Shown here one piece after another: positions 38,191 through 46,534 of a stretch of 64,000 bases of DNA. The position numbers and the translations under genes are program-made. The notes under the pieces were generated by a model. That model ran no database searches. It saw only the letters and a list, made by a program, of their open reading frames with translations, and had not been told where the DNA came from. This DNA comes from Desulfovibrionaceae bacterium (lineage in GTDB: Bacteria; Desulfobacterota; Desulfovibrionia; Desulfovibrionales; Desulfovibrionaceae). The stretch lies in assembly GCA_009782775.1 (NCBI GenBank), contig WRIL01000001.1, forward strand, positions 62,001-126,000, written 5' to 3'. Positions within the stretch are counted from its first letter, which is position 1, and every line of letters starts with the position of its first letter.

Positions 38191-39239
38191 CGGATCGGGC
38201 CATGCGGCGCCGTCGCCGGGGGATGATGGTCATGGGGCAGACCTTGCGGCGCCTCCGCCGGAGGATGCGCGGCCTTGGCATCATATTCCGCCGCGTACTT
38301 TTCGATGAGGGTGATGGCCTTCTGGGCCACATAGCTTATTTCCGGCTTGGCCACCTGATCGTCGGCGCCCACGGAAATGCCCTTGTGGCGCAACTTGTCG
38401 GTGATCAACGAGGAGAAGAGGATCACCGGCAGGCGCTTGAGAACGGGATCATCCTTGACGCGGCGGCAGAAATTATGCCCGTCCATCTGGGGCATCTCGA
38501 TATCCGAAATGATCACCTGCACATAATTCGTCACCGGGTGATTTTCTTTTTCACACCTGGCCTTGATGGACAGGAGGCGCTCCCAGGCGTCTTTGCCGTT
38601 GTTGACCGCTTCCACTTTGAAGCCGGCCTTTTGGAGCAGGCTTTTGATCATTTCGCGGATCACCGTGGAGTCGTCGGCCACCAGGGCGCGGTACCCCGGA
38701 TGAGCCCCGGCCCAATCCATGCTGGAATCCAGGCGCAAGCCCAACTGCGGATTCAGGTCGCTGACAATGCGCTCCAGATCCAGCAGGAAGATGATCCTGC
38801 CGTCCATCTTGACCACGCCGGTCACGCTGTTGTTGGTCATGGCCGAGACATAGGCGTTTGGGGCTTCCACTTCCTCCCAACTGATCCGGTGGATACGATT
38901 GACCCCGGAAACCAGGAAGGCGGTGTTGACATTGTTGAATTCCGTGACCACCACCTTGGGTTCCTCGGTGGTCTGGACCCGTTCTTTTCCAAGCCAGATG
39001 GACAGATCCACCAGCGGAATGATCTGCGAACGCAGGTTAAAGGCTCCCAGCACGGACTTATGCCTTACCTCGGGCAGCTCCGTCACCTTGGGCATACGGA
39101 TGATCTCCAGCACCTTGGCGACGTTCACACCGTAATAACCTTTATAGGTTCCCTCAGCGGGGTCTTTTTCGTCCAGATGAAACTCGACTATTTCCAGTTC
39201 ATTGGTGCCCGCTTCCAGCAAAATATTGGTCTGGCTCAT
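38175..39239 (-). CDS. cheV: Chemotaxis protein CheV (CheW-REC fusion)
   Basis: A 354-residue coupling protein with a CheW-like domain (about 10-165; ends at SVTGVVKMDGRIIFLLDLERIV) and a C-terminal response-regulator receiver domain (about 185-320). The receiver has the acidic pocket ALVADDST, the phosphorylated Asp in VIISDIEMPQMDG, and the conserved Lys in QVAKPE. It couples receptors to CheA and dampens signalling when phosphorylated. The C-terminal tail is His- and Pro-rich (HDHHPPATAPHG), unusual for CheV and possibly metal-binding. The ATG at 39239 has GGAGG five bases upstream. No other chemotaxis genes are near. Confidence 0.92.
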   Translation of the reverse strand: MSQTNILLEAGTNELEIVEFHLDEKDPAEGTYKGYYGVNVAKVLEIIRMPKVTELPEVRHKSVLGAFNLRSQIIPLVDLSIWLGKERVQTTEEPKVVVTEFNNVNTAFLVSGVNRIHRISWEEVEAPNAYVSAMTNNSVTGVVKMDGRIIFLLDLERIVSDLNPQLGLRLDSSMDWAGAHPGYRALVADDSTVIREMIKSLLQKAGFKVEAVNNGKDAWERLLSIKARCEKENHPVTNYVQVIISDIEMPQMDGHNFCRRVKDDPVLKRLPVILFSSLITDKLRHKGISVGADDQVAKPEISYVAQKAITLIEKYAAEYDAKAAHPPAEAPQGLPHDHHPPATAPHGPIRLPHG

Positions 39240-39313
39240 TCTATCCTCCATCAGGATCGAGGCTTTTTCCGCTTGGGCCGCTAGTTTGGCCGATTCTAGG
39301 GCTGATATTCAGC

Positions 39314-39339
39314 TTATCTACCCATAACATAAAACTTAA
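39314..39339 (-). promoter_or_regulatory. Possible sigma-28 (FliA) promoter of cheV
   Basis: On the minus strand TTAAGTTT (39339-39332) and GTAGATAA (39321-39314) are 10 bases apart. The E. coli FliA consensus is TAAAGTTT-N11-GCCGATAA, so 13 of 16 bases match but the spacer is one base short. It would fit a chemotaxis gene expressed with flagella. Confidence 0.4.
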
Positions 39340-39345
39340 AAATAA

Positions 39346-40200
39346 TCATCTGAAATCCCGCAGGATTTTTTCCACGGCCCGAATCTGCGCGTCCGGGGTG
39401 GAGGCCCCGGCGCTCAACCCTACCGGCTGCCTGGAGACCAGATCATCCATGGGGAGCAAGGCGGCTTCTTCGCAATGCGCTGTGAAAAGCCCCAGACCGC
39501 GGGCAATATCGGCCAGCCTGCGGGTATTGCCGCTGTTAAGTCCGCCGACAATGACCATGCTGTTCACCTGACCCGCTAGGCTGATAAGTTCTTCCTGGCG
39601 GCGGCTGGTGGCGTCGCAGATGGTGCGCAGCACGGCCACGGGCTTATCCAAAAAAGCGTTCAGCCATTCCAGGACCTGTTCAAAGCTGTTCTGATCCTGG
39701 GTGGTCTGGGCCGCCAGAAAATATTCTCCCCCGGAATTCAGAGGAAGCTCCCGCAGTTCTTCCATGCTGCTGAAGACCAGGGGGCGACCCACAGCATAGC
39801 TGAGCAGCCCGCGGACTTCCGGATGATCCTTTTCCCCAAGAAGCAGCAAGGTTCCCAGTCCCCGCTCGCCGGCCCGGAGGATGGCGGTCTGGGCGGCCTT
39901 GACCCTGGGGCAGGTGGCGTCCACCACCCGCAGCTCCAGGTGAAACAGTTCCTCTTCCTGAAGGCGTGGAAGCCCATGAGCCCGGATGATCACGGTGGAC
40001 CCACGGGCGGCCAGACGGGGATCCTCCAGGCAGACAGCTCCTTTTTCCTCATATTCCCGCACCAGAGGCGGGTTATGGATAATCGGACCCAGGGTATAGA
40101 GGGAGGAGGCGCTCTGTTCGGCCAGGGCCTTCTCGAGTTTGCCAATGGCCAAGCTCACTCCCATGCAGAAGCCGGCGGTGGAAGCCCGGATCACCCGCAT
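39346..40200 (-). CDS. ispH: 4-hydroxy-3-methylbut-2-enyl diphosphate reductase
   Basis: IspH carries out the last step of the MEP pathway, giving IPP and DMAPP, with an iron-sulfur cluster. The three cluster cysteines are in STAGFCMGV, VDATCPRVK and RTICDATSRRQEE. Also conserved are TLGPIIHNPPLV and VGGLNSGNTRRLADIA. Length 284 residues. I chose the ATG at 40200 because the family begins at MRVIRASTAGFC; longer starts run into the dus gene, which it overlaps by 10 bases. It is the last gene of the fabG-like to ispH run. Confidence 0.95.
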   Translation of the reverse strand: MRVIRASTAGFCMGVSLAIGKLEKALAEQSASSLYTLGPIIHNPPLVREYEEKGAVCLEDPRLAARGSTVIIRAHGLPRLQEEELFHLELRVVDATCPRVKAAQTAILRAGERGLGTLLLLGEKDHPEVRGLLSYAVGRPLVFSSMEELRELPLNSGGEYFLAAQTTQDQNSFEQVLEWLNAFLDKPVAVLRTICDATSRRQEELISLAGQVNSMVIVGGLNSGNTRRLADIARGLGLFTAHCEEAALLPMDDLVSRQPVGLSAGASTPDAQIRAVEKILRDFR

Positions 40201-41261
40201 AATCCGCCTCGGGTAAAATATTTTTCCAGCGCGTCTTCCAGCATATCCCAGCCGGAGCAAAGGTTCAAGTCCTGGCGCAGGGCGCGGTGTCCCGGCAAAC
40301 CCCTGATATAACCCAGGACGGCGCCGCGCAGACGCGGGAAGGCCCTGTCCCCGTCCACGGCCCTGGCCAGCGCGATATGGCGCAGGACGATCCCGCGCAG
40401 ATTCCGCGCGGTCTCTTGAAAAGCCGCCGTTTTATCTCCGGCGGACGCCTCTTCGGGTCCGGCAGTCACGTCCGGACCGCCATACTGTCGGCAAAGCCCG
40501 CGGAATTCCCCAAAAATGGCCGGGTTATGCAGGGCTCCCCTGGCGAAGAGCAGGCCGTCCGCCCGGCTCTGGCGCAGACAGCGCAGACCCGCATCCGCAG
40601 AAGAGAGATCGCCGCTGGCCAGGACGGGGATATCCACCCTGTCCTTCAAACGGGCCACGGCGCTCCAGTCCGCCCGCCCGCCAAAACCCTGGCGGACGTG
40701 ACGCGGGTGCAGGCTCAGCCAGGACGCCCCGGATCGGGCCAGCTCCGCTCCCAATTCCAGGTAATTCTCCTCCGCCGGGTTCCAGCCCAGGCGCAGTTTA
40801 CAGCCCATAGGCCGGGGAGCGACCGCCCGCATGACTGCCTCCGCCGCCTGGACCGCCTTCCGAGTATCTCTGGCTAGAGCGCCTCCGGCCCCGCCCTTGA
40901 GCACCTTGGGAGCCGGACAGCCCAAGTTGAAATCAAAATGCCGGCAGCCCCAGGAGACCAGGAGGGCGGCGGCTTCACCAAGAAAATAGGAGTCATCGCC
41001 GAAGAGCTGGACCACCAGGGGATCGTCCTTGGCCTCCGGAAAGGCGGGCAAGGGGGTGGTGCGCAAAAGCCGGCGGGTGGCCGAAGGGCCTTTTGAAGAT
41101 CTCTCTCCGTAAACCAGGCCCTTGGCGCTGATCATTTCCGTACAAGCGGCCGCGGCCCCCTGTTCCCGGCAGATCAGCCTGAAAGGCAAATCGGTATGCC
41201 CGGCCAAGGGAGCCAGCCAGGGCAAATCCGGTCCTATGGGCGGCAGCTCCGCCTTATTCAA
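40191..41261 (-). CDS. tRNA dihydrouridine synthase (Dus family)
   Basis: A 356-residue FMN enzyme reducing uridines in tRNA. The TIM-barrel core begins LAPLAGHTDLPFRLICRE and contains FDFNLGCPAPKVLKGGAGGAL (residues 109-129) with the active-site cysteine in the GCPAP loop. Other conserved parts are LHPRHVRQGFGGRADW and PVLASGDLSS. The sequence is closer to DusB-like than to DusA proteins, but the subgroup is not certain. It overlaps acpS by 8 bases and ispH by 10 bases. Confidence 0.88.
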   Translation of the reverse strand: MNKAELPPIGPDLPWLAPLAGHTDLPFRLICREQGAAAACTEMISAKGLVYGERSSKGPSATRRLLRTTPLPAFPEAKDDPLVVQLFGDDSYFLGEAAALLVSWGCRHFDFNLGCPAPKVLKGGAGGALARDTRKAVQAAEAVMRAVAPRPMGCKLRLGWNPAEENYLELGAELARSGASWLSLHPRHVRQGFGGRADWSAVARLKDRVDIPVLASGDLSSADAGLRCLRQSRADGLLFARGALHNPAIFGEFRGLCRQYGGPDVTAGPEEASAGDKTAAFQETARNLRGIVLRHIALARAVDGDRAFPRLRGAVLGYIRGLPGHRALRQDLNLCSGWDMLEDALEKYFTRGGLCG

Positions 41262-41622
41262 GAATCACCACCGCCGCCGCGCTATCCCGGCTGTGGGTCA
41301 GACTGAGGAGGCAGCGCGCGGCCCCCAGCTCCCGGAAACGCTCCAGGGCCGCGCCCAGAAAGAGCAATTCCGGAGCGCCGCTCTCCTGGCGGCGCACCCG
41401 AAAATCCTGAAACCAGATACCACCAGTAAAGCCCGTGCCCAAGGCCTTGACCGCGGCCTCCTTGGCGGCGAAACGCGCGGCCAGGAAGGGCACGGGTTTT
41501 TTGGGGAGTTCCGCGAGTTCCTCCGGGCGCAGGATATGCCGGGCAAAACGCAGGCCGTGCTGTTCATGGATCCTGCGGATACGGCGGATTTCCACCAGAT
41601 CCAGGCCAAGACCGAGGATCAT
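41254..41622 (-). CDS. acpS: Holo-[acyl-carrier-protein] synthase
   Basis: AcpS transfers 4'-phosphopantetheine from CoA to acyl carrier protein. The 122-residue product begins ILGLGLDLVEIRRIRRI, with the magnesium-binding Asp in DLVEI, and contains RFAAKEAAVKALGTG, the second signature. The C-terminal part SLTHSRDSAAAVVI is typical. It overlaps the dus gene by 8 bases and follows the unknown secreted-protein gene after 37 bp. Confidence 0.94.
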   Translation of the reverse strand: MILGLGLDLVEIRRIRRIHEQHGLRFARHILRPEELAELPKKPVPFLAARFAAKEAAVKALGTGFTGGIWFQDFRVRRQESGAPELLFLGAALERFRELGAARCLLSLTHSRDSAAAVVILE

Positions 41623-41659
41623 GCCGGACGGCCCCGGCGGCGAAAGTTCGCCGGACAGG

Positions 41660-42436
41660 TCATGTTTTCATCCAGCGGAAAAACCGGCGGAAGCAAAAGA
41701 AAACAAAAAAGATGGCGAAGGGTACCAGAATATAATCAAACCATGTAACTTTCTGGGGAGGCAGCCTAGTCCTGATATTTTTCGTTGGAATGACCGAGCT
41801 TTCCCGCATGATCCGGGCGAGGCTCAGCTCATGGGCCATATGCTGCTCCCCATCGTACTGGGCTATGATCGCCACAACGGCATCGGCGGCGAAGACCATC
41901 TTCAGGTAGCGATGGCGGGTGGAACCGGACTCATCATCCGGGTCCAGCACGCTGCGCAGATGCACGAAAAAATTGTCATCCCTAAGGGAAGCGTTAACCA
42001 CGACGCTCTGGGGGAAGTTCCGCTGATACTCCTCGATAAGGGCGTCGGCCAACGGCGAGGCCACGCTTCCGACAGTCTTCTCGGCCATAATGTCCGCGAG
42101 TCGGTCGTTTATGCCCAGGAGCGCGTAATCCAGAGCAAAAGCCGCCAGAACCGGATCTCCTTGTTCATCGGGGAAGGCGGCCCCCCGGAGATGCCTAGCG
42201 CCGGGGATTTCGCCGTCAGGGGCAAAAATGACGCCCGCCCGACGGAGGATCTCCCGCAGGGCCTCCGGGTCGGACACTTCCAGCCAGCCTTCGGACAAGG
42301 GCACAAAATAACCGCCTTCTTCATCCAGCAGGACGGACCGGCTGGGTGGACTTTCCTGGCTTTCTCCGGCCAGGACGGAAAAAGGGCAGAGCGTCCAAAG
42401 GATCAGACAGAAACAGGCGGCCAGAAAAAATCTCAC
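41660..42436 (-). CDS. Unrecognised envelope protein with signal and C-terminal membrane segment
   Basis: I do not recognise the family. The 258-residue product has an N-terminal hydrophobic segment (FFLAACFCLILWTLCPFSVLA) that may be a signal peptide with cleavage near LAGES, a soluble domain with many acidic residues, and a C-terminal hydrophobic segment (DYILVPFAIFFVFFCFRRFF) followed by a short basic tail. This suggests an inner-membrane protein with a periplasmic body. The GTG at 42436 has GGAGG seven bases upstream; the open frame extends further but overlaps the reductase gene. Neighbours suggest no clear role. Confidence 0.65.
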   Translation of the reverse strand: MRFFLAACFCLILWTLCPFSVLAGESQESPPSRSVLLDEEGGYFVPLSEGWLEVSDPEALREILRRAGVIFAPDGEIPGARHLRGAAFPDEQGDPVLAAFALDYALLGINDRLADIMAEKTVGSVASPLADALIEEYQRNFPQSVVVNASLRDDNFFVHLRSVLDPDDESGSTRHRYLKMVFAADAVVAIIAQYDGEQHMAHELSLARIMRESSVIPTKNIRTRLPPQKVTWFDYILVPFAIFFVFFCFRRFFRWMKT

Positions 42437-42498
42437 AAGCGTCCTCCGGAAAAAAGCGCATTCCTTACTGAAAAACCCATTTAAGCGCTCCTTGAGGA

Positions 42499-43254
42499 TT
42501 ACATGGAATGGCCTCCATCCACCCGCAGCACTTCGCCGGTTATGTACCCGGCCTCGTCCGAGGCCAGGAAAAGCACGGCGTTGGCCACATCCGCCGCCTC
42601 GCCCAGGCGGCCCATGGGAATGGAGGGGATAACGGTTTTTTCCCGATAGCGATCTGGCACATCGCGGATGATCCCGGTGTTCAAGTAGCCGGGGGCCACG
42701 CAGTTCACGGTGATGCCGTCGCCAGCGACTTCTCTGGCCAGGGAGAGGCTCAGGCCGATTAGCCCAGCCTTGGAAGCCCCGTAAGCGGCGGTGCCGGTGG
42801 CCCCGGAAAGCCCGACCACCGAAGAGATATTGATAATGCGTCCCCATTTGCGCTCGTGCATGCCCGGCAGGACCGCCTTGGCGCAAAAAAAGGCCCCGCT
42901 GAGGTTCACGGCCAGAACCTTTTCCCAGGATTCCACTGGATACTTCCAGGCCAGACCGGTGATGGAAATGCCGGCATTGTTGATCAAAACATCCAAAGAA
43001 CCCGCATCGTCATGGATGCGCTTTACCAGGGTGCGCACCTCTTCTTCGCGGGTAATATCCGCCGCGCAGGCCTGATGCCGGCCTCCATAGACGCCGGCCA
43101 ACTCAGCGGCCAGGGCGCACACCGTTTCCTTCTCCTCTTCCAGGTGGTTCAGGGCCAGGGTCGCCCCTTCGCGCGCCAGGACGCGGGCTATTTCCGCGCC
43201 CACCCCGCCGGCGGCCCCGGTAAGCAGGACGACTTTCTTATCCAGTCTCCCCAC
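42499..43254 (-). CDS. Short-chain dehydrogenase/reductase (FabG-like)
   Basis: A 251-residue SDR with the nucleotide-binding glycine motif LTGAAGGVGAEIARV, the structural NNAGI, and the Ser-Tyr-Lys triad in ISSVVGLSGATGTAAYGASKAG. The C-terminal end YITGEVLRVDGGHSM is typical of FabG-like reductases. It could be a 3-oxoacyl-ACP reductase, since acpS lies nearby, or a 3-hydroxyacyl-CoA/hydroxybutyrate dehydrogenase serving the acyl-CoA operon upstream. The terminator at 43355-43387 separates it from that operon. The gene name fabG is therefore not assigned. Confidence 0.82.
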   Translation of the reverse strand: MGRLDKKVVLLTGAAGGVGAEIARVLAREGATLALNHLEEEKETVCALAAELAGVYGGRHQACAADITREEEVRTLVKRIHDDAGSLDVLINNAGISITGLAWKYPVESWEKVLAVNLSGAFFCAKAVLPGMHERKWGRIINISSVVGLSGATGTAAYGASKAGLIGLSLSLAREVAGDGITVNCVAPGYLNTGIIRDVPDRYREKTVIPSIPMGRLGEAADVANAVLFLASDEAGYITGEVLRVDGGHSM

Positions 43255-43354
43255 AGACAGCTCCTAAGTTTCGTTCACGCCATGCCAAGCGGAACCCAAT
43301 CAGATATCACGGATTATAACACAGACTATCAGGAAAGAGAAGGGACGGGAGCGC

Positions 43355-43387
43355 AAAAGCCCCCGGCGCGCCTGCGCGCGCCGGGGG
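43355..43387 (-). terminator. Strong hairpin terminator after the GntP-type permease gene
   Basis: A perfect 12-bp GC-rich stem (43360-43371 with 43376-43387) with a 4-base loop lies 8 bases after the permease stop codon. On the minus strand it is followed by CTTTTG, a short T-run. It ends the acyl-CoA operon; the T-run is weak, so some read-through into the reductase gene is possible. Confidence 0.75.
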
Positions 43388-43395
43388 AAAGGTAA

Positions 43396-44823
43396 CTAGT
43401 AGATGCCGGTAATGGTGAAGAAGGTAATACCGACAATCAGACCTATCAAAGGCGCGACGGTAGCCACTACAAAGATGGGGATGTAAGCTTGGCGGTGGGT
43501 CAGCCCGGTCACGAACATGGAGGTGATGACCGCGCCGTTGTGCGGCAGGCTGTCCAAGCCGCCCGAGGCTATGGAGGCCACCCGGTGGGCCACCTCCAGG
43601 GGGATGTTTGCGGCGTTGCACATCTCCACGAACATGTCGCCGACGGTGGCCATGGCGATGCCGATGCCGCCGGAAGCCGAACCAACGATGCCGCAAAGCA
43701 CGTTTACGGTGATGGCTTCCATGATCAGCGGGTTGCCGGAGAAATCCCTGAAGACTTCAACCATTAAAAGGAATCCTGGCAGGGCGGCGATGATCGAGCC
43801 GTAGCCGACCTCGGAAGCGGTGTTCATGATGGCCAGGAGGGCGGCGGACATGGCCTGCTTCATACCTTCGTGGAAACCCTTGATGACCGGCTTCCAAGCC
43901 AGGACGATGGTGCAAAGGATGGCCGCGATCATGGCCACTTCCACGGCCCAGAGTCCGCGCATGGAAGCCACGGTGATCGTCACCGCCTTACTGCCTTCCA
44001 GTCCAGGGAAACCGCTGTTCACGCCCAGGACGTAGGTCTCGCCGAAGAAATGGGCAACCCCGTACTTGGTCATGACGTAGTTGATCACGCCCACGAGCAG
44101 CAGGGGGATTACGGCGATAAACCAGGGCGGCAGCTTCATGTTGGGATCCAGGGGAGCGGGCTCCTGCAGGAGCGGATCGCCGCCGGAGTATGTTTCTCCC
44201 GTGGCAAAGGCCTTCTTCTGCTCACGCAGGAAGTAGATCATGCCCACCGCGAAGATAATGATGGCGACCAGCATGCCCAGGATGGGAGCGGCATAGGCGT
44301 CGGTGAGGAACTTGGCAGTGGGAATGAGGTTCTGGATCTGGGGGGAGCCGGGCACGGCGACCATAACGAAGGTAATGCCGCCCAGCCAGATGGCCCCGGG
44401 AATGAGGCGCTTGGGAATCACAGCCAGCTTGAACATTTCAGCGGCAAAGGGATAGACGCTGAAGACGACTACGTGGGTGGAAACGCCGCCGTAACTCAGG
44501 ATCGCCGCCACCAGCACGATGGTCAGGATGGCGTTTTTCGGCCCGACCAGCTTAAAGATGGCATGGGTCAGGGATTTGGCGAAACCGGCCATTTCCACGA
44601 CTTTGCCGAAGATGGCCCCCAGCATAAAGAAGGGGAAGTAGAGCCGCACAAAGTTCGAGAGTCCGGTCATGAACAGGTTGGTGTAGGCGGGCAGCACGGA
44701 TAGCGGCTCGGAGAAGAACACCGCCGCCAGCGCTACTATCGGCGCGAAGATGATCACGCTGTAGCCGCGGTAGGCCACGACCATCAGGGCGCATAAGGCC
44801 AATACAACTACTAATATATCCAT
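43396..44823 (-). CDS. GntP-family permease
   Basis: A 475-residue inner-membrane transporter with about 12 hydrophobic segments. Family features include the N-terminal VVVLALCALMVVAYRGYSVI, the SYGGVSTHVVVFSVYP loop and the C-terminal SGGLDSLPHNGAVITSM. GntP proteins import gluconate and other small acids, usually with protons. In Bacillus subtilis the related YxjC sits with a succinyl-CoA:3-oxoacid transferase and a hydroxybutyrate dehydrogenase-like protein. By that analogy the substrate here may be a short hydroxy- or keto-acid; this is inference. It is the last gene of the operon before the terminator. Confidence 0.85.
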   Translation of the reverse strand: MDILVVVLALCALMVVAYRGYSVIIFAPIVALAAVFFSEPLSVLPAYTNLFMTGLSNFVRLYFPFFMLGAIFGKVVEMAGFAKSLTHAIFKLVGPKNAILTIVLVAAILSYGGVSTHVVVFSVYPFAAEMFKLAVIPKRLIPGAIWLGGITFVMVAVPGSPQIQNLIPTAKFLTDAYAAPILGMLVAIIIFAVGMIYFLREQKKAFATGETYSGGDPLLQEPAPLDPNMKLPPWFIAVIPLLLVGVINYVMTKYGVAHFFGETYVLGVNSGFPGLEGSKAVTITVASMRGLWAVEVAMIAAILCTIVLAWKPVIKGFHEGMKQAMSAALLAIMNTASEVGYGSIIAALPGFLLMVEVFRDFSGNPLIMEAITVNVLCGIVGSASGGIGIAMATVGDMFVEMCNAANIPLEVAHRVASIASGGLDSLPHNGAVITSMFVTGLTHRQAYIPIFVVATVAPLIGLIVGITFFTITGIY

Positions 44824-44838
44824 TTAATACTCCTTGTG

Positions 44839-45282
44839 TTACACCGTGTCTTCCACATATTTCGCCGCAATAGCCACGGCTTCTCCCTCTACCACTATTT
44901 CTCCGCGCTGGTTGATACAACGCGTAAACATGCGGATACGGCTCTTTTCCATTTTTTCCATGACCTCGCATTCCGCGCGCAAGGTATCGCCTATTTTCAC
45001 AGGCCGTCTGAAATTACAGCTCTGGGATACATACAGCGCCCCCTTGCCGGGGATATACATGCCCACCAAGGTGGAAAAAAGCGATGCGGAAAGCATGCCC
45101 TGGGCGATGCGCCCGCCCGTCTTTTTACCCAGAGAACTGGTGGCGGCATAAACCTCATCCACATGGATGGGGTTGAAATCGGCGGTCATGGCCGAAAAAC
45201 TGTGGATGTCGGACTCGGTTACGGTCTTGGAAAAACCTGCCTTATCGCCCACCTGGATTTCGTCATAGGTTTTGCCGCGCAT
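44839..45282 (-). CDS. MaoC-like (R)-specific enoyl-CoA hydratase
   Basis: A 147-residue hot-dog fold protein. The hydratase-2 motif is visible: SAMTADFNPIHVDEVYAA, with the catalytic Asp and His, then GRIAQGMLSASLFSTLVG. It hydrates trans-2-enoyl-CoA to the (R)-3-hydroxyacyl-CoA. Together with the crotonase in the same operon, which makes the (S) form, it could interconvert the two stereoisomers. PhaJ proteins of polyhydroxyalkanoate producers have the same size and fold. The gene lies 15 bp before the permease. Confidence 0.88.
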   Translation of the reverse strand: MRGKTYDEIQVGDKAGFSKTVTESDIHSFSAMTADFNPIHVDEVYAATSSLGKKTGGRIAQGMLSASLFSTLVGMYIPGKGALYVSQSCNFRRPVKIGDTLRAECEVMEKMEKSRIRMFTRCINQRGEIVVEGEAVAIAAKYVEDTV

Positions 45283-45293
45283 GGCTTTTCCCT

Positions 45294-46436
45294 TTATTTC
45301 AGACCCAATACCCCGCGGGCGATGACCAATTTGTGGATTTCCGCGGTACCTTCGTAAATCTTCAACAGCCTGGAATCACGGAAGAGGCGTTCAATATTGA
45401 GATCCTTCATATAACCGTAACCGCCATGGATCTGTAAGGCCGTATCCGCGCAGAAGCAGGCGGTTTCCGCGCCGTAATACTTGGCGATGGCCGCGTCCAT
45501 GGAGAAGGGCTTGCCGGTGCTCTTCAGCCAGGCCGCCTTATACACCAAACCGCGCAAGGCTTCAATACGTACCTTCATCTCCGCCGCGTACCAGGAAAGA
45601 CCCTGCTGGGCGCCAATGGGTTTGCCAAACTGCACCCGCTCATTCAGGTAGTTCACCGATTCCGACAAGGCCCTTTCCGCGATGCCCAGCCCTTGGGCGG
45701 CCACGCCAATACGGGCGAAATCCAGCAGCTCCATGGCGATGACAAAACCCTTGCCAGGCTGCCCCAGCAAATTGGCCTTGGGCACGCGGCAGTTATTGAA
45801 GAAAAGCTCGTCGGTTTCCGTGGCTCGCAGCCCCATCTTGTTTTCAGACTTACCGGGGGTGAAGCCGGGGGTGCCCTGTTCCACCAGGATGGCGCTCATT
45901 CCCCGCAGCCCCTTGTCCGGCTCGGTCAGGGCAAAGACCAGCACGGTCTTGGCCTTGGCCCCGCCGGTGATGAAACACTTGCTGCCGTTGATCACGAAGT
46001 GATCCCCGTCGGCTATGGCCGTGGTCTTGGCCGAGGCGGCATCGGACCCGGCTGTGGGCTCGGTGATGGCGAAAGCCGCGAGCTTGCCTCCTTTCAGCAG
46101 GGGAGGCAGATAGGTTTTTTTCTGTTCCTCGGTGCCGTATTTCAAGATGCCGTAAGGGGTGATCTGGTGAATGGACAGGGTTCCGGCCGTGGAGGCGCAG
46201 GATTTGGCGATCTCTTCCACCAGAATGGTCTTGGCGATATCGTCGCCGCCGCTGCCGCCATATTCCTCAGGAAAACCCGTGCCCACAAAGCCCTGGTCGG
46301 TCATCTGCTGGAAGATCTCCTGGGAGAAGCAGTGCTTTTCTTCCAGTTCCCTGGCCTTGGGCTCCACCACTTTCTCCGCGAATTCCATCGCGGCCTGGCG
46401 GATAAGGTCCTGATCCGAATCCAATAAAAAATCCAT
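45294..46436 (-). CDS. Acyl-CoA dehydrogenase (short-chain/butyryl type)
   Basis: A 380-residue flavoprotein oxidising short acyl-CoA to enoyl-CoA. Recognisable features: FAITEPTAGSDAAS, CFITGGAKAKTVLVFA, QGLGIAERAL, and IHGGYGYMKDLNIERLFRD. The catalytic base is the Glu of YEGTAEI near the C terminus, the short-chain/butyryl class position. The electron acceptor would be an ETF; none is in this window. It lies 11 bp before the MaoC-like gene and follows the CoA-transferase after a 98-bp gap. Confidence 0.9.
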   Translation of the reverse strand: MDFLLDSDQDLIRQAAMEFAEKVVEPKARELEEKHCFSQEIFQQMTDQGFVGTGFPEEYGGSGGDDIAKTILVEEIAKSCASTAGTLSIHQITPYGILKYGTEEQKKTYLPPLLKGGKLAAFAITEPTAGSDAASAKTTAIADGDHFVINGSKCFITGGAKAKTVLVFALTEPDKGLRGMSAILVEQGTPGFTPGKSENKMGLRATETDELFFNNCRVPKANLLGQPGKGFVIAMELLDFARIGVAAQGLGIAERALSESVNYLNERVQFGKPIGAQQGLSWYAAEMKVRIEALRGLVYKAAWLKSTGKPFSMDAAIAKYYGAETACFCADTALQIHGGYGYMKDLNIERLFRDSRLLKIYEGTAEIHKLVIARGVLGLK

Positions 46437-46534
46437 GTTTAACTCCTTATACCTTTGTTTATAAAATGTCCATCCGTATCCCGACGCGCGGGCCGGGGAG
46501 GCGATTCTTCCAGGCCTTATGAACCCCTGTCCCG

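Noticed and set aside
42437-42886. N-terminal extension of the envelope-protein gene
   Set aside because: These codons are an alternate-frame copy of the reductase gene; the GTG at 42436 has a good ribosome site and begins the signal-like segment.
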